Assembly: GCA_036821845.1 (NCBI GenBank)
Contig: DAISIT010000049.1
Coordinates: 1-23,415, forward strand
Reading direction: 5' to 3'
Length of the DNA: 23,415 nt
DNA from: JAEUMD01 sp937950105
GTDB taxonomy: Bacteria > Pseudomonadota > Alphaproteobacteria > Rhizobiales > Hyphomicrobiaceae
In this document: positions 14,842 through 21,736 of the stretch, one piece after another
Layout: every line of letters begins with the position of its first letter
Numbering within the stretch: the stretch's first letter is position 1
Made by a program: the position numbers and the translations under genes
Notes under the pieces: generated by a model
The model's database searches: none
Seen by the model: only the letters and a program-made list of their open reading frames with translations
Told to the model about the DNA's origin: nothing

Positions 14842-15765
14842 TCAGCGCGTTGTCGGCTGCAACTGCGCGGGGGTGTCGCCGGTACGGCCGCCGGCAAGTT
14901 CGGCCTTGAGCGGGGCAGGCTTGGCCGCCTGCAACCCTTGCGCGGCCAGCGCCTGGCTGGCGGCGAAGCTCGCCTTCAGGGCATCGGCGAGCGTCGATCC
15001 GAGGCACTGGTAGGACGTGTCGTTCTGATGGAACAGGTCCGCCGACAGCAGGTCTTCGACCTTGTACTGCGCCGAGTTCACCAGATGCGCCATCAGCTCG
15101 TAGCGGCGGAACACCGGAACCATGTAGCGGGCGCCGACCTGACGCACGACCTGGAGGAAGTCCTTGTAGCCGACCACCGTGGCGGCTTTCGGGTAATACT
15201 GCTGGTCGAGCAGGATGAGGTCGGCCCCAGAGGCGCGTATGCGCTCGATGCCGGCCACCAGATCAGCTTCGAAACGCGCCCTGTCGACGTTGCGAATGGC
15301 GTCGTTCACACCGGTTTGCAGGATCACCAGCGTCGGCTTGCCGGCGAGCGCATCGGTGTCGAGACGCGCCATCATGTCGGTCAGGAGCTGCCCACCCTTG
15401 CCGCGATTGGTCACGGCGAGATCGAGGCCCGGGAAGCGCTCGCGCAGCGCCGCTTCGAGGCGGGCGGGATAGGTGTGCGCCGAGGAAGAAGCGCCGGCGC
15501 CCTCGGTGCTCGACGAGCCGAGTGCGACGATGCGGACAGGAGCGCCAGCGGCGATGGCGCGGCAGAGCACCGGCAGCGGCGCCTCGAGCGTCAGGACCTC
15601 GGCCGGCGCGCGGCAATGAGCAGGTCGCGCCTCGCCGAGGCCGGGAGTAGCCGCAGCCGCCAAGGCGACGACAGACGCGAGGACGAGGCCCGACCAGCTA
15701 CAGAGCTTGCGTGCATGCGATCTCGCACGCGATCCGCCGCCTTCTGCCGCTCCGACAGCCACCAT
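14842..15765 (-). CDS. Secreted SGNH/GDSL hydrolase
   Basis: The protein (307 residues from 15765) is an SGNH-fold esterase. Block I is IVALGSSSTEG with catalytic Ser84, block II NRGKGGQ, block III LQTGVNDAI (Asn154), and block V ADLFHQND with Asp243 and His246, so all catalytic residues are present. A hydrophobic segment at about 25-46 (SGLVLASVVALAAAATPGLGEA) is a signal peptide after a rather long Arg-rich start, placing the enzyme in the periplasm. The ATG at 15765 is the nearest in-frame start before that segment, which makes the gene overlap the OpgC-type gene by 175 bases. SGNH domains partner with membrane acyltransferases in polysaccharide O-acylation, so it may transfer or trim acyl groups on a periplasmic glucan. 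The true start is uncertain. Confidence 0.85.
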   Translation of the reverse strand: MVAVGAAEGGGSRARSHARKLCSWSGLVLASVVALAAAATPGLGEARPAHCRAPAEVLTLEAPLPVLCRAIAAGAPVRIVALGSSSTEGAGASSSAHTYPARLEAALRERFPGLDLAVTNRGKGGQLLTDMMARLDTDALAGKPTLVILQTGVNDAIRNVDRARFEADLVAGIERIRASGADLILLDQQYYPKAATVVGYKDFLQVVRQVGARYMVPVFRRYELMAHLVNSAQYKVEDLLSADLFHQNDTSYQCLGSTLADALKASFAASQALAAQGLQAAKPAPLKAELAGGRTGDTPAQLQPTTR

Positions 15766-16832
15766 CCCGCAAACCCCATTACGCCTACGCCGACGACATT
15801 TACCGCGACCTGCACCGGCCAGTGCGTGCCCGCCTCCTCGAAGGCGATCCAACCGAGCAGCGACAACAATATCCCGAGTGAGAAAATCTCGAGTGAATGC
15901 CGCCCAAGTCGCGAAACGCTGCGGGCGAGTGAGCCTTGCAGCCATGCCGCACGCGGCGCGATCACAGAGTAGGCGATGTAACCGAGCGCTATCACGTGCG
16001 CAACCCGCCACACGGACACGTTTGTTTTATCGATCTTTCCGAGCAGGTCTGCTGGCAGCGGACCAAGCGTCTCGAGGCCGGTTATGCGAGCCCACGGCGC
16101 TGCGTAGAGCAATGCTGCGACGACGTAGGCAACGGCGAGGCAGAGCAGCAGCGGCTGCGAACGCTGCAACTGCCCCCGCCGCACGGCAATTGCCGCTGCC
16201 GCGCCGATGGCCATGACGAGCTGCCATGCGAACGGATTGAAGAACCATGTCTTGTCGCCTCCAGCGAGCGGCAGGTTGAGCCAGCCACTCATCAGCCAGA
16301 TCGCCGCCGAGACGGCGAGCCCGAGCCGCAGATTATGCCGCAGCAGCAGGAAGATCATCGGAAACGCCGTCATCAGGATGATGTAGAGCGGCAGGATGTT
16401 GAACAGGTTCGGCTGCAGGATCAGCAGCGCCGCCGACAGGATCGCGACCGCCGGATCGGTGGCGAAGCGCTCGACGCCGATGCCGCCCGTATAACGGTCC
16501 GTGCCGAAGGCGTGCGAAGCGGCGAACAGGACGATGATCGCGGCCGCGAGGCAGGCGAGGTGCCAGAGATAGATCTGCCAGACGCGCAGGCCGACCTTCT
16601 CGACACCGGGCGCCGGGTCGTCGGCGGCCAGTTTGCCGCCGTAGGCAAGGACTGCGGAGTATCCCGCCAGCAGCACGAAGACTTCGGCCGCATCGGAGAA
16701 GCCGAAGCTGTGCAGCGTGACCGCGCTCAGCGCGTTGCCCGGGCTGTGGTCGATGAAAATGAAGATCAGCGCGAGCCCGCGGAAGAAGTCGATACGGAGG
16801 TCACGCTTCGCAGGCTGGCTCGGGCTCGGCAT
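15591..16832 (-). CDS. OpgC-domain membrane acyltransferase
   Basis: The 413-residue integral membrane protein starts KRDLRIDFFRGLALIFIFIDHSPGN, the signature of OpgC proteins, which succinylate osmoregulated periplasmic glucans. It continues through roughly ten hydrophobic segments (FVLLAGYSAVLAYG, VWQIYLWHLACLAAAIIVLF, NLFNILPLYIILMTAFPMIFLLL, WQLVMAIGAAAAIAV and others) to LSERQKAADRVRDR. The last 35 or so residues are Arg/Ser/Ala-rich, have no membrane character, and lie over the SGNH gene in another frame, so the true domain ends near residue 375. The ATG at 16832 has GGGAGA at good spacing; the frame is open further up to 17243 but that part crosses the divergent promoter region. It forms an operon with the SGNH hydrolase gene. 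Confidence 0.9.
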   Translation of the reverse strand: MPSPSQPAKRDLRIDFFRGLALIFIFIDHSPGNALSAVTLHSFGFSDAAEVFVLLAGYSAVLAYGGKLAADDPAPGVEKVGLRVWQIYLWHLACLAAAIIVLFAASHAFGTDRYTGGIGVERFATDPAVAILSAALLILQPNLFNILPLYIILMTAFPMIFLLLRHNLRLGLAVSAAIWLMSGWLNLPLAGGDKTWFFNPFAWQLVMAIGAAAAIAVRRGQLQRSQPLLLCLAVAYVVAALLYAAPWARITGLETLGPLPADLLGKIDKTNVSVWRVAHVIALGYIAYSVIAPRAAWLQGSLARSVSRLGRHSLEIFSLGILLSLLGWIAFEEAGTHWPVQVAVNVVGVGVMGFAGWWLSERQKAADRVRDRMHASSVAGRASSSRLSSPWRLRLLPASARRDLLIAARRPRS

Positions 16833-17010
16833 GAGGTCTCCCTGGTCAGGGACCGGCGCGTGCGCCGCGCGTGTCCGTCCGGCAGCGTCCATTGATCGTC
16901 GGAACCAGAACGCTTCGCGGGGGGCACGCGTTCCGGGAAGGACGGAGCGAGGTGCGCCGCCGCACGCGCCAGCCGGCAACCGCGGGATGTGCGGGGCGGC
17001 TCGGCCGGGA

Positions 17011-17039
17011 TTGACAGGGGCGGCGTCGGCGGCTAGGTT
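17011..17039 (+). promoter_or_regulatory. Putative sigma70 promoter of the L36 gene
   Basis: TTGACA (17011-17016, full consensus) and TAGGTT (17034-17039) are 17 bases apart. The start near 17046 gives a leader of about 100 bases before the L36 ATG at 17145. A leader this long leaves space for regulation, but I see no clear zinc-repressor palindrome by eye. Confidence 0.55.
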
Positions 17040-17144
17040 CCCCGCGATTTTGGCCAGTTCGGCACTGCCCCGCGCCGCCGGTGATCCGGAGGGTGTGCAG
17101 GGGTGTTTTGCCGCTTGCTGACCGCAACCAAACGGAACAACGCC

Positions 17145-17270
17145 ATGAAAGTTCGCAACTCTCTGAAGTCGCTGCGCTCGCGCCACCGCGACAACCGCAT
17201 CGTCCGCCGCAAGGGCCGCGTCTACATCATCAACAAGACGCATCGCAAGTTCAAGGCTCGCCAGGGCTGA
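17145..17270 (+). CDS. ykgO: 50S ribosomal protein L36, zinc-independent form
   Basis: The 41-residue protein MKVRNSLKSLRSRHRDNRI...RVYIINKTHRKFKARQG is ribosomal protein bL36 of the second (YkgO/RpmJ2) type. It is very basic and sits at the peptidyl-transferase side of the large subunit. The zinc-binding Cys/His ligands of classical L36 are absent: no cysteine at all. Such C-minus paralogues commonly replace the zinc form under zinc shortage in bacteria that have both; in many alphaproteobacteria this is the only L36, so zinc control should not be assumed. The ribosome site is weak (GGAAC). The gene has its own promoter and diverges from the OpgC-type gene. Confidence 0.96.
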   Translation: MKVRNSLKSLRSRHRDNRIVRRKGRVYIINKTHRKFKARQG

Positions 17271-17351
17271 CGAACGCGGCTCGCATTGCCGTGCCCTATC
17301 GGGCGGCGGTGTATCGCGGCCTTTCCTCCGAAAAATTTGCGCGCCGTGGCT

Positions 17352-17380
17352 TTGACGAGCCGCGGCGCGCTTCCTATTCT
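17352..17380 (+). promoter_or_regulatory. Sigma70-like promoter abutting the TPR gene start
   Basis: TTGACG (17352-17357), a 17-base spacer and TATTCT (17375-17380) make a near-consensus promoter. Only six bases (gggggc) separate the -10 from the ATG at 17387, so transcription would begin at or within two bases of the start codon. Confidence 0.65.
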
Positions 17381-17386
17381 GGGGGC

Positions 17387-18208
17387 ATGTCGAACACGCA
17401 CCCGGCTTTCCGCCCCTTCGCCGCCGCGGCCCTGATCCTGGCTGCTGCGGTCACCCTGTCCGCAGCTTCAGCGCTGGCGGACCAGCGTCCTTCCCCCGAT
17501 GCTCCCGCCGCGGGTGAACCCGTTCCGGGTGCACCGCAAGCGAAGTCCGAGCCGCGCGATCTGCCGTCATGGGGACGCGGACCGGCACCAAGGCCGCCGG
17601 CAGGATCACCGGCTCCCGCACCCGGCGGTGCCCAAGCCGGAGCGCCGGTGGGCAAGGGGACGCCAGCCCCCGCCGACTCCACCGCGAAGTCTGCCGCTAC
17701 CGAGCCGGCCGATACGCCGGCCCAGCGGCGTCGGTCGCTGGATGATCTCTACGCCCATCTCGCCACCGCCAGTTCTGCGGACGAAGCGACGCCGCTGGTG
17801 TTCGCCATCGAGCGGCTCTGGCTGTTCACCGGTTCCGACACCATCGACGTGCTGATGGAACGCGTGTTGAAGCTGGCCGGCGAGCAGCGGCTCGACGTCG
17901 CCGAGAAGGTGGCGCGGGCCATCGTCGACATGGCACCGCGCTATGCCGAGGGCTGGAACCGTCTTGCGCTGGTGGCCTACCTGCGCAACGACTACTCAGA
18001 GGCACTGAGTGCACTGCACCGCGCGCTCGCGCTCGAACCGAACCACTTCAAGGCGCTCGACGGCATCGCCCAGATCATGCGCGAGACCGGCGAGAAGAAG
18101 GCCGCCCTCGACACCTACAAGAAGCTGATCGAGGTGCATCCCTACTGGAGCGGCGCCAGCGAGGCGATGGACGAGCTGAAGCGCGAGGTCGAGGGCCAGG
18201 GCATCTGA
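17387..18208 (+). CDS. Secreted tetratricopeptide-repeat protein
   Basis: The 273-residue protein has a signal peptide (FAAAALILAAAVTLSAASALA, cleavage near 31) and then about 80 residues of low-complexity Pro/Ala/Gly linker. The folded part from about 115 (RRRSLDDLYAHLATASSADEATPLVFAIERLW) contains TPR-like helix pairs: AEKVARAIVDMAPRYAEGWNRLALVAYLRNDYSEALSALHRALALEPNHFKALDGIAQIMRETGEKKAALDTYKKLIEVHPYW gives two clear repeats and part of a third. TPR units bind partner proteins; a periplasmic scaffold role is likely and the partner is unknown. No Shine-Dalgarno sequence fits the ATG at 17387, and the promoter ends six bases before it, suggesting a leaderless mRNA. The frame is open upstream to 17081, but that stretch overlaps the L36 gene in another frame and is rejected. 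Confidence 0.88.
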   Translation: MSNTHPAFRPFAAAALILAAAVTLSAASALADQRPSPDAPAAGEPVPGAPQAKSEPRDLPSWGRGPAPRPPAGSPAPAPGGAQAGAPVGKGTPAPADSTAKSAATEPADTPAQRRRSLDDLYAHLATASSADEATPLVFAIERLWLFTGSDTIDVLMERVLKLAGEQRLDVAEKVARAIVDMAPRYAEGWNRLALVAYLRNDYSEALSALHRALALEPNHFKALDGIAQIMRETGEKKAALDTYKKLIEVHPYWSGASEAMDELKREVEGQGI

Positions 18209-18348
18209 TCCTCTCGCGCATCGGGGCTACGGGCGCGCGTCCTGCGGGATTTACCGGTCGAGCGACATTGTCCGGCGCCGCAGCGAACACGGCGCTACGA
18301 TAGAGCGAATCGACCGGCCCTCGGGAGCCGTCCAGTTCGACCGTCGCC

Positions 18349-19641
18349 GTGGGGGCCTCATTGACCGATACCGCCGTCGCAAGGCGCGAGAGCCGCAGCC
18401 ACCTCGGGCCGATGATCTCCATCGGCGTGCTGTTCTTCATTTTCGGCTTCGTCACCTGGCTCAACGGGCCGCTCATTACGTTCGTGAAACTCGCCTTCGC
18501 GCTCGACGACATCGGCGCCTTCCTCGTGCCGATGGCGTTTTATCTGTCGTACTTCTTCCTCGCGCTGCCGGCGTCGGCGATCCTGCGCCGCACGGGCATG
18601 AAGCGCGGCATGGCCTTGGGTCTGCTCGTCATGGCAGCGGGCGCGGTGCTGTTCGGGCACTTCACCACGGCGCGCTTCTATCCGGGGGCGCTCGGCGGGT
18701 TGTTCGTCATCGGTGCCGGGCTGTCGCTGCTGCAGACGGCCGCCAACCCTTACATCTCCATCGTCGGTCCGATCGAGAGCGCGGCGCAGCGCATCGCCTT
18801 CATGGGCATCTGCAACAAGTTCGCCGGCCTGCTGGCGCCGATCGTGTTCGGCTGGCTGGTGATGAGCGGCCTCGACGATTTCGCCGGCCGCGTGACGGCC
18901 GCTCCGACACCAACCGCGCGCGAAACGCTGCTCGACGGTTTCGCGGCGCAGGTCTATGCGCCCTACATGGCGATGGCGGCGCTGCTGGTGCTGCTGGCGC
19001 TCTGGATCCTGCGCTCCGGGCTTCCCGACATCCAGCCCGAGGCGGTGAACGACGATGCGAATCCTGCGCGCGCCACGGGGAGCCTTGGCGACTTCCCGCA
19101 CCTGTGGCTCGGCGTCGTCTGCCTGTTCCTCTACGTCGGCGTCGAGGTGATGGCGGCGGATGCGATCGGCGTCTACGGCGAAGGCTTCCAACTGCCGCTC
19201 GACCACACGCGGCTGTTCACCTCGTACACGCTCGCCGCCATGCTGGTCGGTTACGTGGCCGGCCTCGTGCTGATCCCGCGTTACGTCTCGCAGGAGCGCT
19301 ATCTGGCGTTCTCCGGCATGCTCGGCGTCGCCTTCACCCTCGCGGCGTTCTTTACCGGCGGCTACGTCTCGGTCGGCTTCATCGCCGCGCTCGGCTTCGC
19401 CAACGCGATGATGTGGGCCGCTATCTTTCCGCTCGCGATCAAGGGGCTCGGGCGGCTCACCGAGACGGGTTCGGCGCTGCTCATCATGGCCATCGCCGGT
19501 GGCGCCATCCTGCCGTGGCTGTTCGCGGTGCTGAAAGAGTTCGTCTACTTCCAGCTCGCCTATCTGGTGATCGCGCTGCCGAGTTACGTGTTCATCGCCT
19601 GGTACGGCGCCGCCGGCCACCGCGCGCGGATCGAGAAGTAG
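18349..19641 (+). CDS. FucP/GluP-like sugar MFS transporter
   Basis: This is a 430-residue inner-membrane transporter with twelve predicted spans. The first, MISIGVLFFIFGFVTWLNGPLITFVKLAF, and the motif LSLLQTAANPYISIVGP are hallmarks of the FHS (fucose/galactose/glucose:H+ symporter) family, as is NAMMWAAIFPLAIKGLGRLTETGSALLIMAIAGGAILP in the second half. It should import a monosaccharide with protons. The start is ambiguous: GTG at 18349 or TTG at 18361, the latter giving MTDTAVARRE and having GGGGG five bases before it; an ATG at 18412 would cut into the first span. A ROK sugar kinase gene converges from the other strand 85 bases away, so transporter and kinase may handle the same sugar. 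Confidence 0.92.
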   Translation: MGASLTDTAVARRESRSHLGPMISIGVLFFIFGFVTWLNGPLITFVKLAFALDDIGAFLVPMAFYLSYFFLALPASAILRRTGMKRGMALGLLVMAAGAVLFGHFTTARFYPGALGGLFVIGAGLSLLQTAANPYISIVGPIESAAQRIAFMGICNKFAGLLAPIVFGWLVMSGLDDFAGRVTAAPTPTARETLLDGFAAQVYAPYMAMAALLVLLALWILRSGLPDIQPEAVNDDANPARATGSLGDFPHLWLGVVCLFLYVGVEVMAADAIGVYGEGFQLPLDHTRLFTSYTLAAMLVGYVAGLVLIPRYVSQERYLAFSGMLGVAFTLAAFFTGGYVSVGFIAALGFANAMMWAAIFPLAIKGLGRLTETGSALLIMAIAGGAILPWLFAVLKEFVYFQLAYLVIALPSYVFIAWYGAAGHRARIEK

Positions 19642-19651
19642 GGAGTAGGGA

Positions 19652-19698
19652 GCGCTCCGATCGCCCGAGCCCTTCGCGAGGGCGTCAATCGGCAGCGC
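19652..19698 (+). repeat. Fourth, diverged hairpin repeat unit
   Basis: The 47-base unit shares both outer arms with the array at 7015 (GCGCTCCGATCGC at the left; AATCGGCAGCGC at the right), but the inner arms are different and still pair: GCCCT with AGGGC around TCGCG. It starts 11 bases after the transporter stop and lies between two convergent genes. Keeping a stem with other bases is what is expected of a structural element. Confidence 0.8.
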
Positions 19699-19709
19699 CA
19701 AACAAGAAC

Positions 19710-19750
19710 GTGAATCGGCGGCGCTATCAAGAAACTGAATCGGCGGCGCC
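19710..19750 (+). repeat. Two half-units of the hairpin repeat running into the ROK gene
   Basis: GTGAATCGGCGGCGC at 19710-19724 and CTGAATCGGCGGCGCC at 19735-19750 repeat the right arm of the hairpin element without its left partner. The second half-unit lies within the ROK gene and encodes the GAADS near its C-terminus. Confidence 0.65.
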
Positions 19751-20698
19751 AGCAAAGAGCCTCGCGGCGCCGCGGGCGCCGCTGGCGTCGCCGTGCACGG
19801 GCGGGCGGATGTCGAGGCGCTTGTCGGATGCGAAGATGAAGGGCGCGGCGAGGGGAGGCACCTCGGCATAGAGGTGCGCGAGCGCGGAGAGGCCGCCGCC
19901 GAGCACGATCACCTCCGGATCGATCAGGTTGACGACGTGGGCGAGCCCGCGGGCGAGGCGCGAGGCGTGGCGGCGCAGCGTGGCATCGGCGGCGCGGGTG
20001 CGAGCGTGGCCGGGATCGCCCGCCGCCTCGGCAACGATCTGCTCGGCGGAAATCGCCCGGCCCGTCGCGCGCTCGTGGTCGGCGGCGAGGCCGGGGCCCG
20101 AAATCCACGTTTCGAGGCAGCCGCGCCGCCCGCACCAGCAGAAGCTGCCGGGATGCTCGTCCGCCGTCGCCCACGGCAGCGGATTGTGCCCCCATTCGCC
20201 GCCGATGCCGCGCGGCCCGTCGAGCAGCTTGCCGCCGATGACGATGCCGGCACCGCACCCGGTGCCGAGGATCACACCGAACACCGACGCCGCGCCGCGC
20301 GCCGCCCCGTCCTCGGCCTCCGACAGCGCGAAGCAGTTGGCGTCGTTGGCGAGCCGCACCGGGCGGCCAAGGACGGCGGCGAGGTCGGCGGCGAACGGGC
20401 GGTCGTTCAGCCAGACCGAATTGGCGTTCTGCACGAGGCCGGTCGACGGTGCGATCGAGCCCGGCATGGCGAGGCCGACGGGCGCAGGGGAGGCGAGCCC
20501 CGCCGCCTGTTCCAATCCGGCGACGAGATCGGCCAGCGCGGCGAGGGTCGCACCGTAGTCGTGGCGCGGTGTCGCGATGCGCCGCTTGGCGCGGATGACG
20601 CCGTCACCACCAAGCACGATGCCCTCGATCTTGGTGCCGCCGAGGTCGATGCCGACGATCGGCTGGCCGGGCGCGGCACGGGCAATGGAAGGCTGCAT
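19727..20698 (-). CDS. ROK-family sugar kinase (fructokinase/glucokinase-like)
   Basis: The 323-residue kinase has the ROK layout: phosphate-binding IVGIDLGGTKIEG (Asp18), catalytic Asp119 in LANDANCFALSEA, ATP loop GVILGTGCGAGIVIGG, and the zinc site His171 in GGEWGHNPL with CWCGRRGCLET (Cys187, Cys189, Cys194). These enzymes phosphorylate glucose, fructose, mannose or N-acetylated hexosamines with ATP in the cytosol. No DNA-binding domain is attached, so it is an enzyme and not a ROK repressor. The GHNPLPW and CGRRGCLETWISGPGL blocks are most like bacterial fructokinase/Mak and NagK enzymes. The ATG at 20698 is used, though the ribosome site is weak. The last codons come from a dispersed repeat. 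The convergent neighbour is a FucP-like sugar transporter. Confidence 0.92.
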   Translation of the reverse strand: MQPSIARAAPGQPIVGIDLGGTKIEGIVLGGDGVIRAKRRIATPRHDYGATLAALADLVAGLEQAAGLASPAPVGLAMPGSIAPSTGLVQNANSVWLNDRPFAADLAAVLGRPVRLANDANCFALSEAEDGAARGAASVFGVILGTGCGAGIVIGGKLLDGPRGIGGEWGHNPLPWATADEHPGSFCWCGRRGCLETWISGPGLAADHERATGRAISAEQIVAEAAGDPGHARTRAADATLRRHASRLARGLAHVVNLIDPEVIVLGGGLSALAHLYAEVPPLAAPFIFASDKRLDIRPPVHGDASGARGAARLFAGAADSVS

Positions 20699-20781
20699 CG
20701 TCGGGGCCTCGCAATGAGATGGCGTTGGCGCGCGAGGTGATGGGGCGGCCCGATGCGGGTGCCCGCTGGAGACGCGGTGGC

Positions 20782-21087
20782 TCAGATCGAACGGTAGACG
20801 CGCCGGTCTTCGCCCGCCGTCAGCACGTCGTGGGCGGCGGCGACGGTGGCCGGCGGGATGGCCGCCTCGGTCGCGAACACCAGCAGCAGGGTTTCGTCGC
20901 CGAGCAGGTGTTCCAGCACGCCGGCGAGGAATACCGGATCGCCGGCCCGCGCCCGCAGCTCGGTCGGGCCGGTGCCGGTCAAAGCCAGAAACCGCGACAG
21001 CCGGTCGCCGTCGCCGGCGAGGAAGCCGAGCGCCTGCAGCGCCACCGCCTCGGCGGCATCTTGGTTTGCAACGGGTTTCTGTCTCAT
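20782..21087 (-). CDS. DUF3572 family protein
   Basis: The 101-residue protein matches the DUF3572 pattern from memory: AAEAVALQALGFLAGDGDRLSRFLALTGTGPTELRARAGDPVFLAGVLEHLLGDETLLLVFA, mostly helical, without membrane span or catalytic motif. The function is unknown. It is found in many rhizobial genomes beside divK, as here where it is divergent from it. The frame opens at 21195, but the ATG at 21087 begins MRQKPVANQDAAEA and the preceding 36 codons would cover the divK promoter region, so the shorter form is preferred. No good Shine-Dalgarno sequence precedes it. Confidence 0.82.
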   Translation of the reverse strand: MRQKPVANQDAAEAVALQALGFLAGDGDRLSRFLALTGTGPTELRARAGDPVFLAGVLEHLLGDETLLLVFATEAAIPPATVAAAHDVLTAGEDRRVYRSI

Positions 21088-21251
21088 GGCGGGGCTTTCG
21101 GAGGATTTATGCGGGAATCGACGCGAGCTTAAACTGTTGGTTACGGCTCTCGCTGCAAAGTGTCCCGAGGTTTCTGCTGAAGAATCGGTGCACAAAACGG
21201 CAGGAGCATACGGGCAGGCTTGTCAGATCGATGACCTATCAAGAGACCAGC

Positions 21252-21659
21252 ATGACTGCCGAGACCAGGCTCCGGACCGGGCGGCGCACCGGCAAGACCG
21301 TCCTGATCGTCGAGGATAACGAGCTCAACATGAAGCTCTTCCACGACCTTCTCGACGTCAACGGCTATCGGACGGTGCAGACCCGCAACGGTCTCGAGGT
21401 GCTCGATCTCGCGCGCGCCCACCATCCCGATCTCATCCTGATGGATATCCAGCTGCCCGAAGTTTCCGGCCTCGACGTGACACGCTGGCTCAAGGACGAC
21501 GACGACCTGCGGACCATTCCGGTGATCGCGGTGACGGCGTTCGCGATGAAGGGAGACGAGGAGCGCATCCGCTCGGGCGGCTGCGAGGCCTACATCTCCA
21601 AACCGATCTCGGTCGTCACGTTCCTGGAAACGGTTCGCCGTTTCCTCGGCGACGCGTGA
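21252..21659 (+). CDS. divK: Cell-cycle response regulator DivK
   Basis: DivK is a single-domain receiver that, when phosphorylated by PleC/DivJ-type kinases, acts through DivL on CckA to lower CtrA activity and so times replication and division. The 135 residues contain KTVLIVEDNELNMKLFHDLLDVNGY, phosphoacceptor Asp65 in LILMDIQLPEVSG, VTAFAMKGDEERI and YISKPISVVTFLETVRRFL, all very close to DivK of Caulobacter and Brucella. The ATG at 21252 gives about 12 extra residues before the domain; an in-frame ATG at 21231 is also possible. It is followed by pleD 77 bases on, the usual divK-pleD pair. Two GANTC sites upstream (21115-21119 and 21182-21186) could be methylated by CcrM. Confidence 0.95.
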   Translation: MTAETRLRTGRRTGKTVLIVEDNELNMKLFHDLLDVNGYRTVQTRNGLEVLDLARAHHPDLILMDIQLPEVSGLDVTRWLKDDDDLRTIPVIAVTAFAMKGDEERIRSGGCEAYISKPISVVTFLETVRRFLGDA

Positions 21660-21736
21660 CCGGGAAGTGAAATCTTGAGGCCCTCGGGATCGCCGGCCAA
21701 CGGCGGCGGTTCCGGCCGGTGCGTAAGGCGTATGAC

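Noticed and set aside
18358..19869. A 503-codon minus-strand frame.
   Set aside because: Antisense to the FucP-like transporter, with low-complexity Arg/Asp/His composition.
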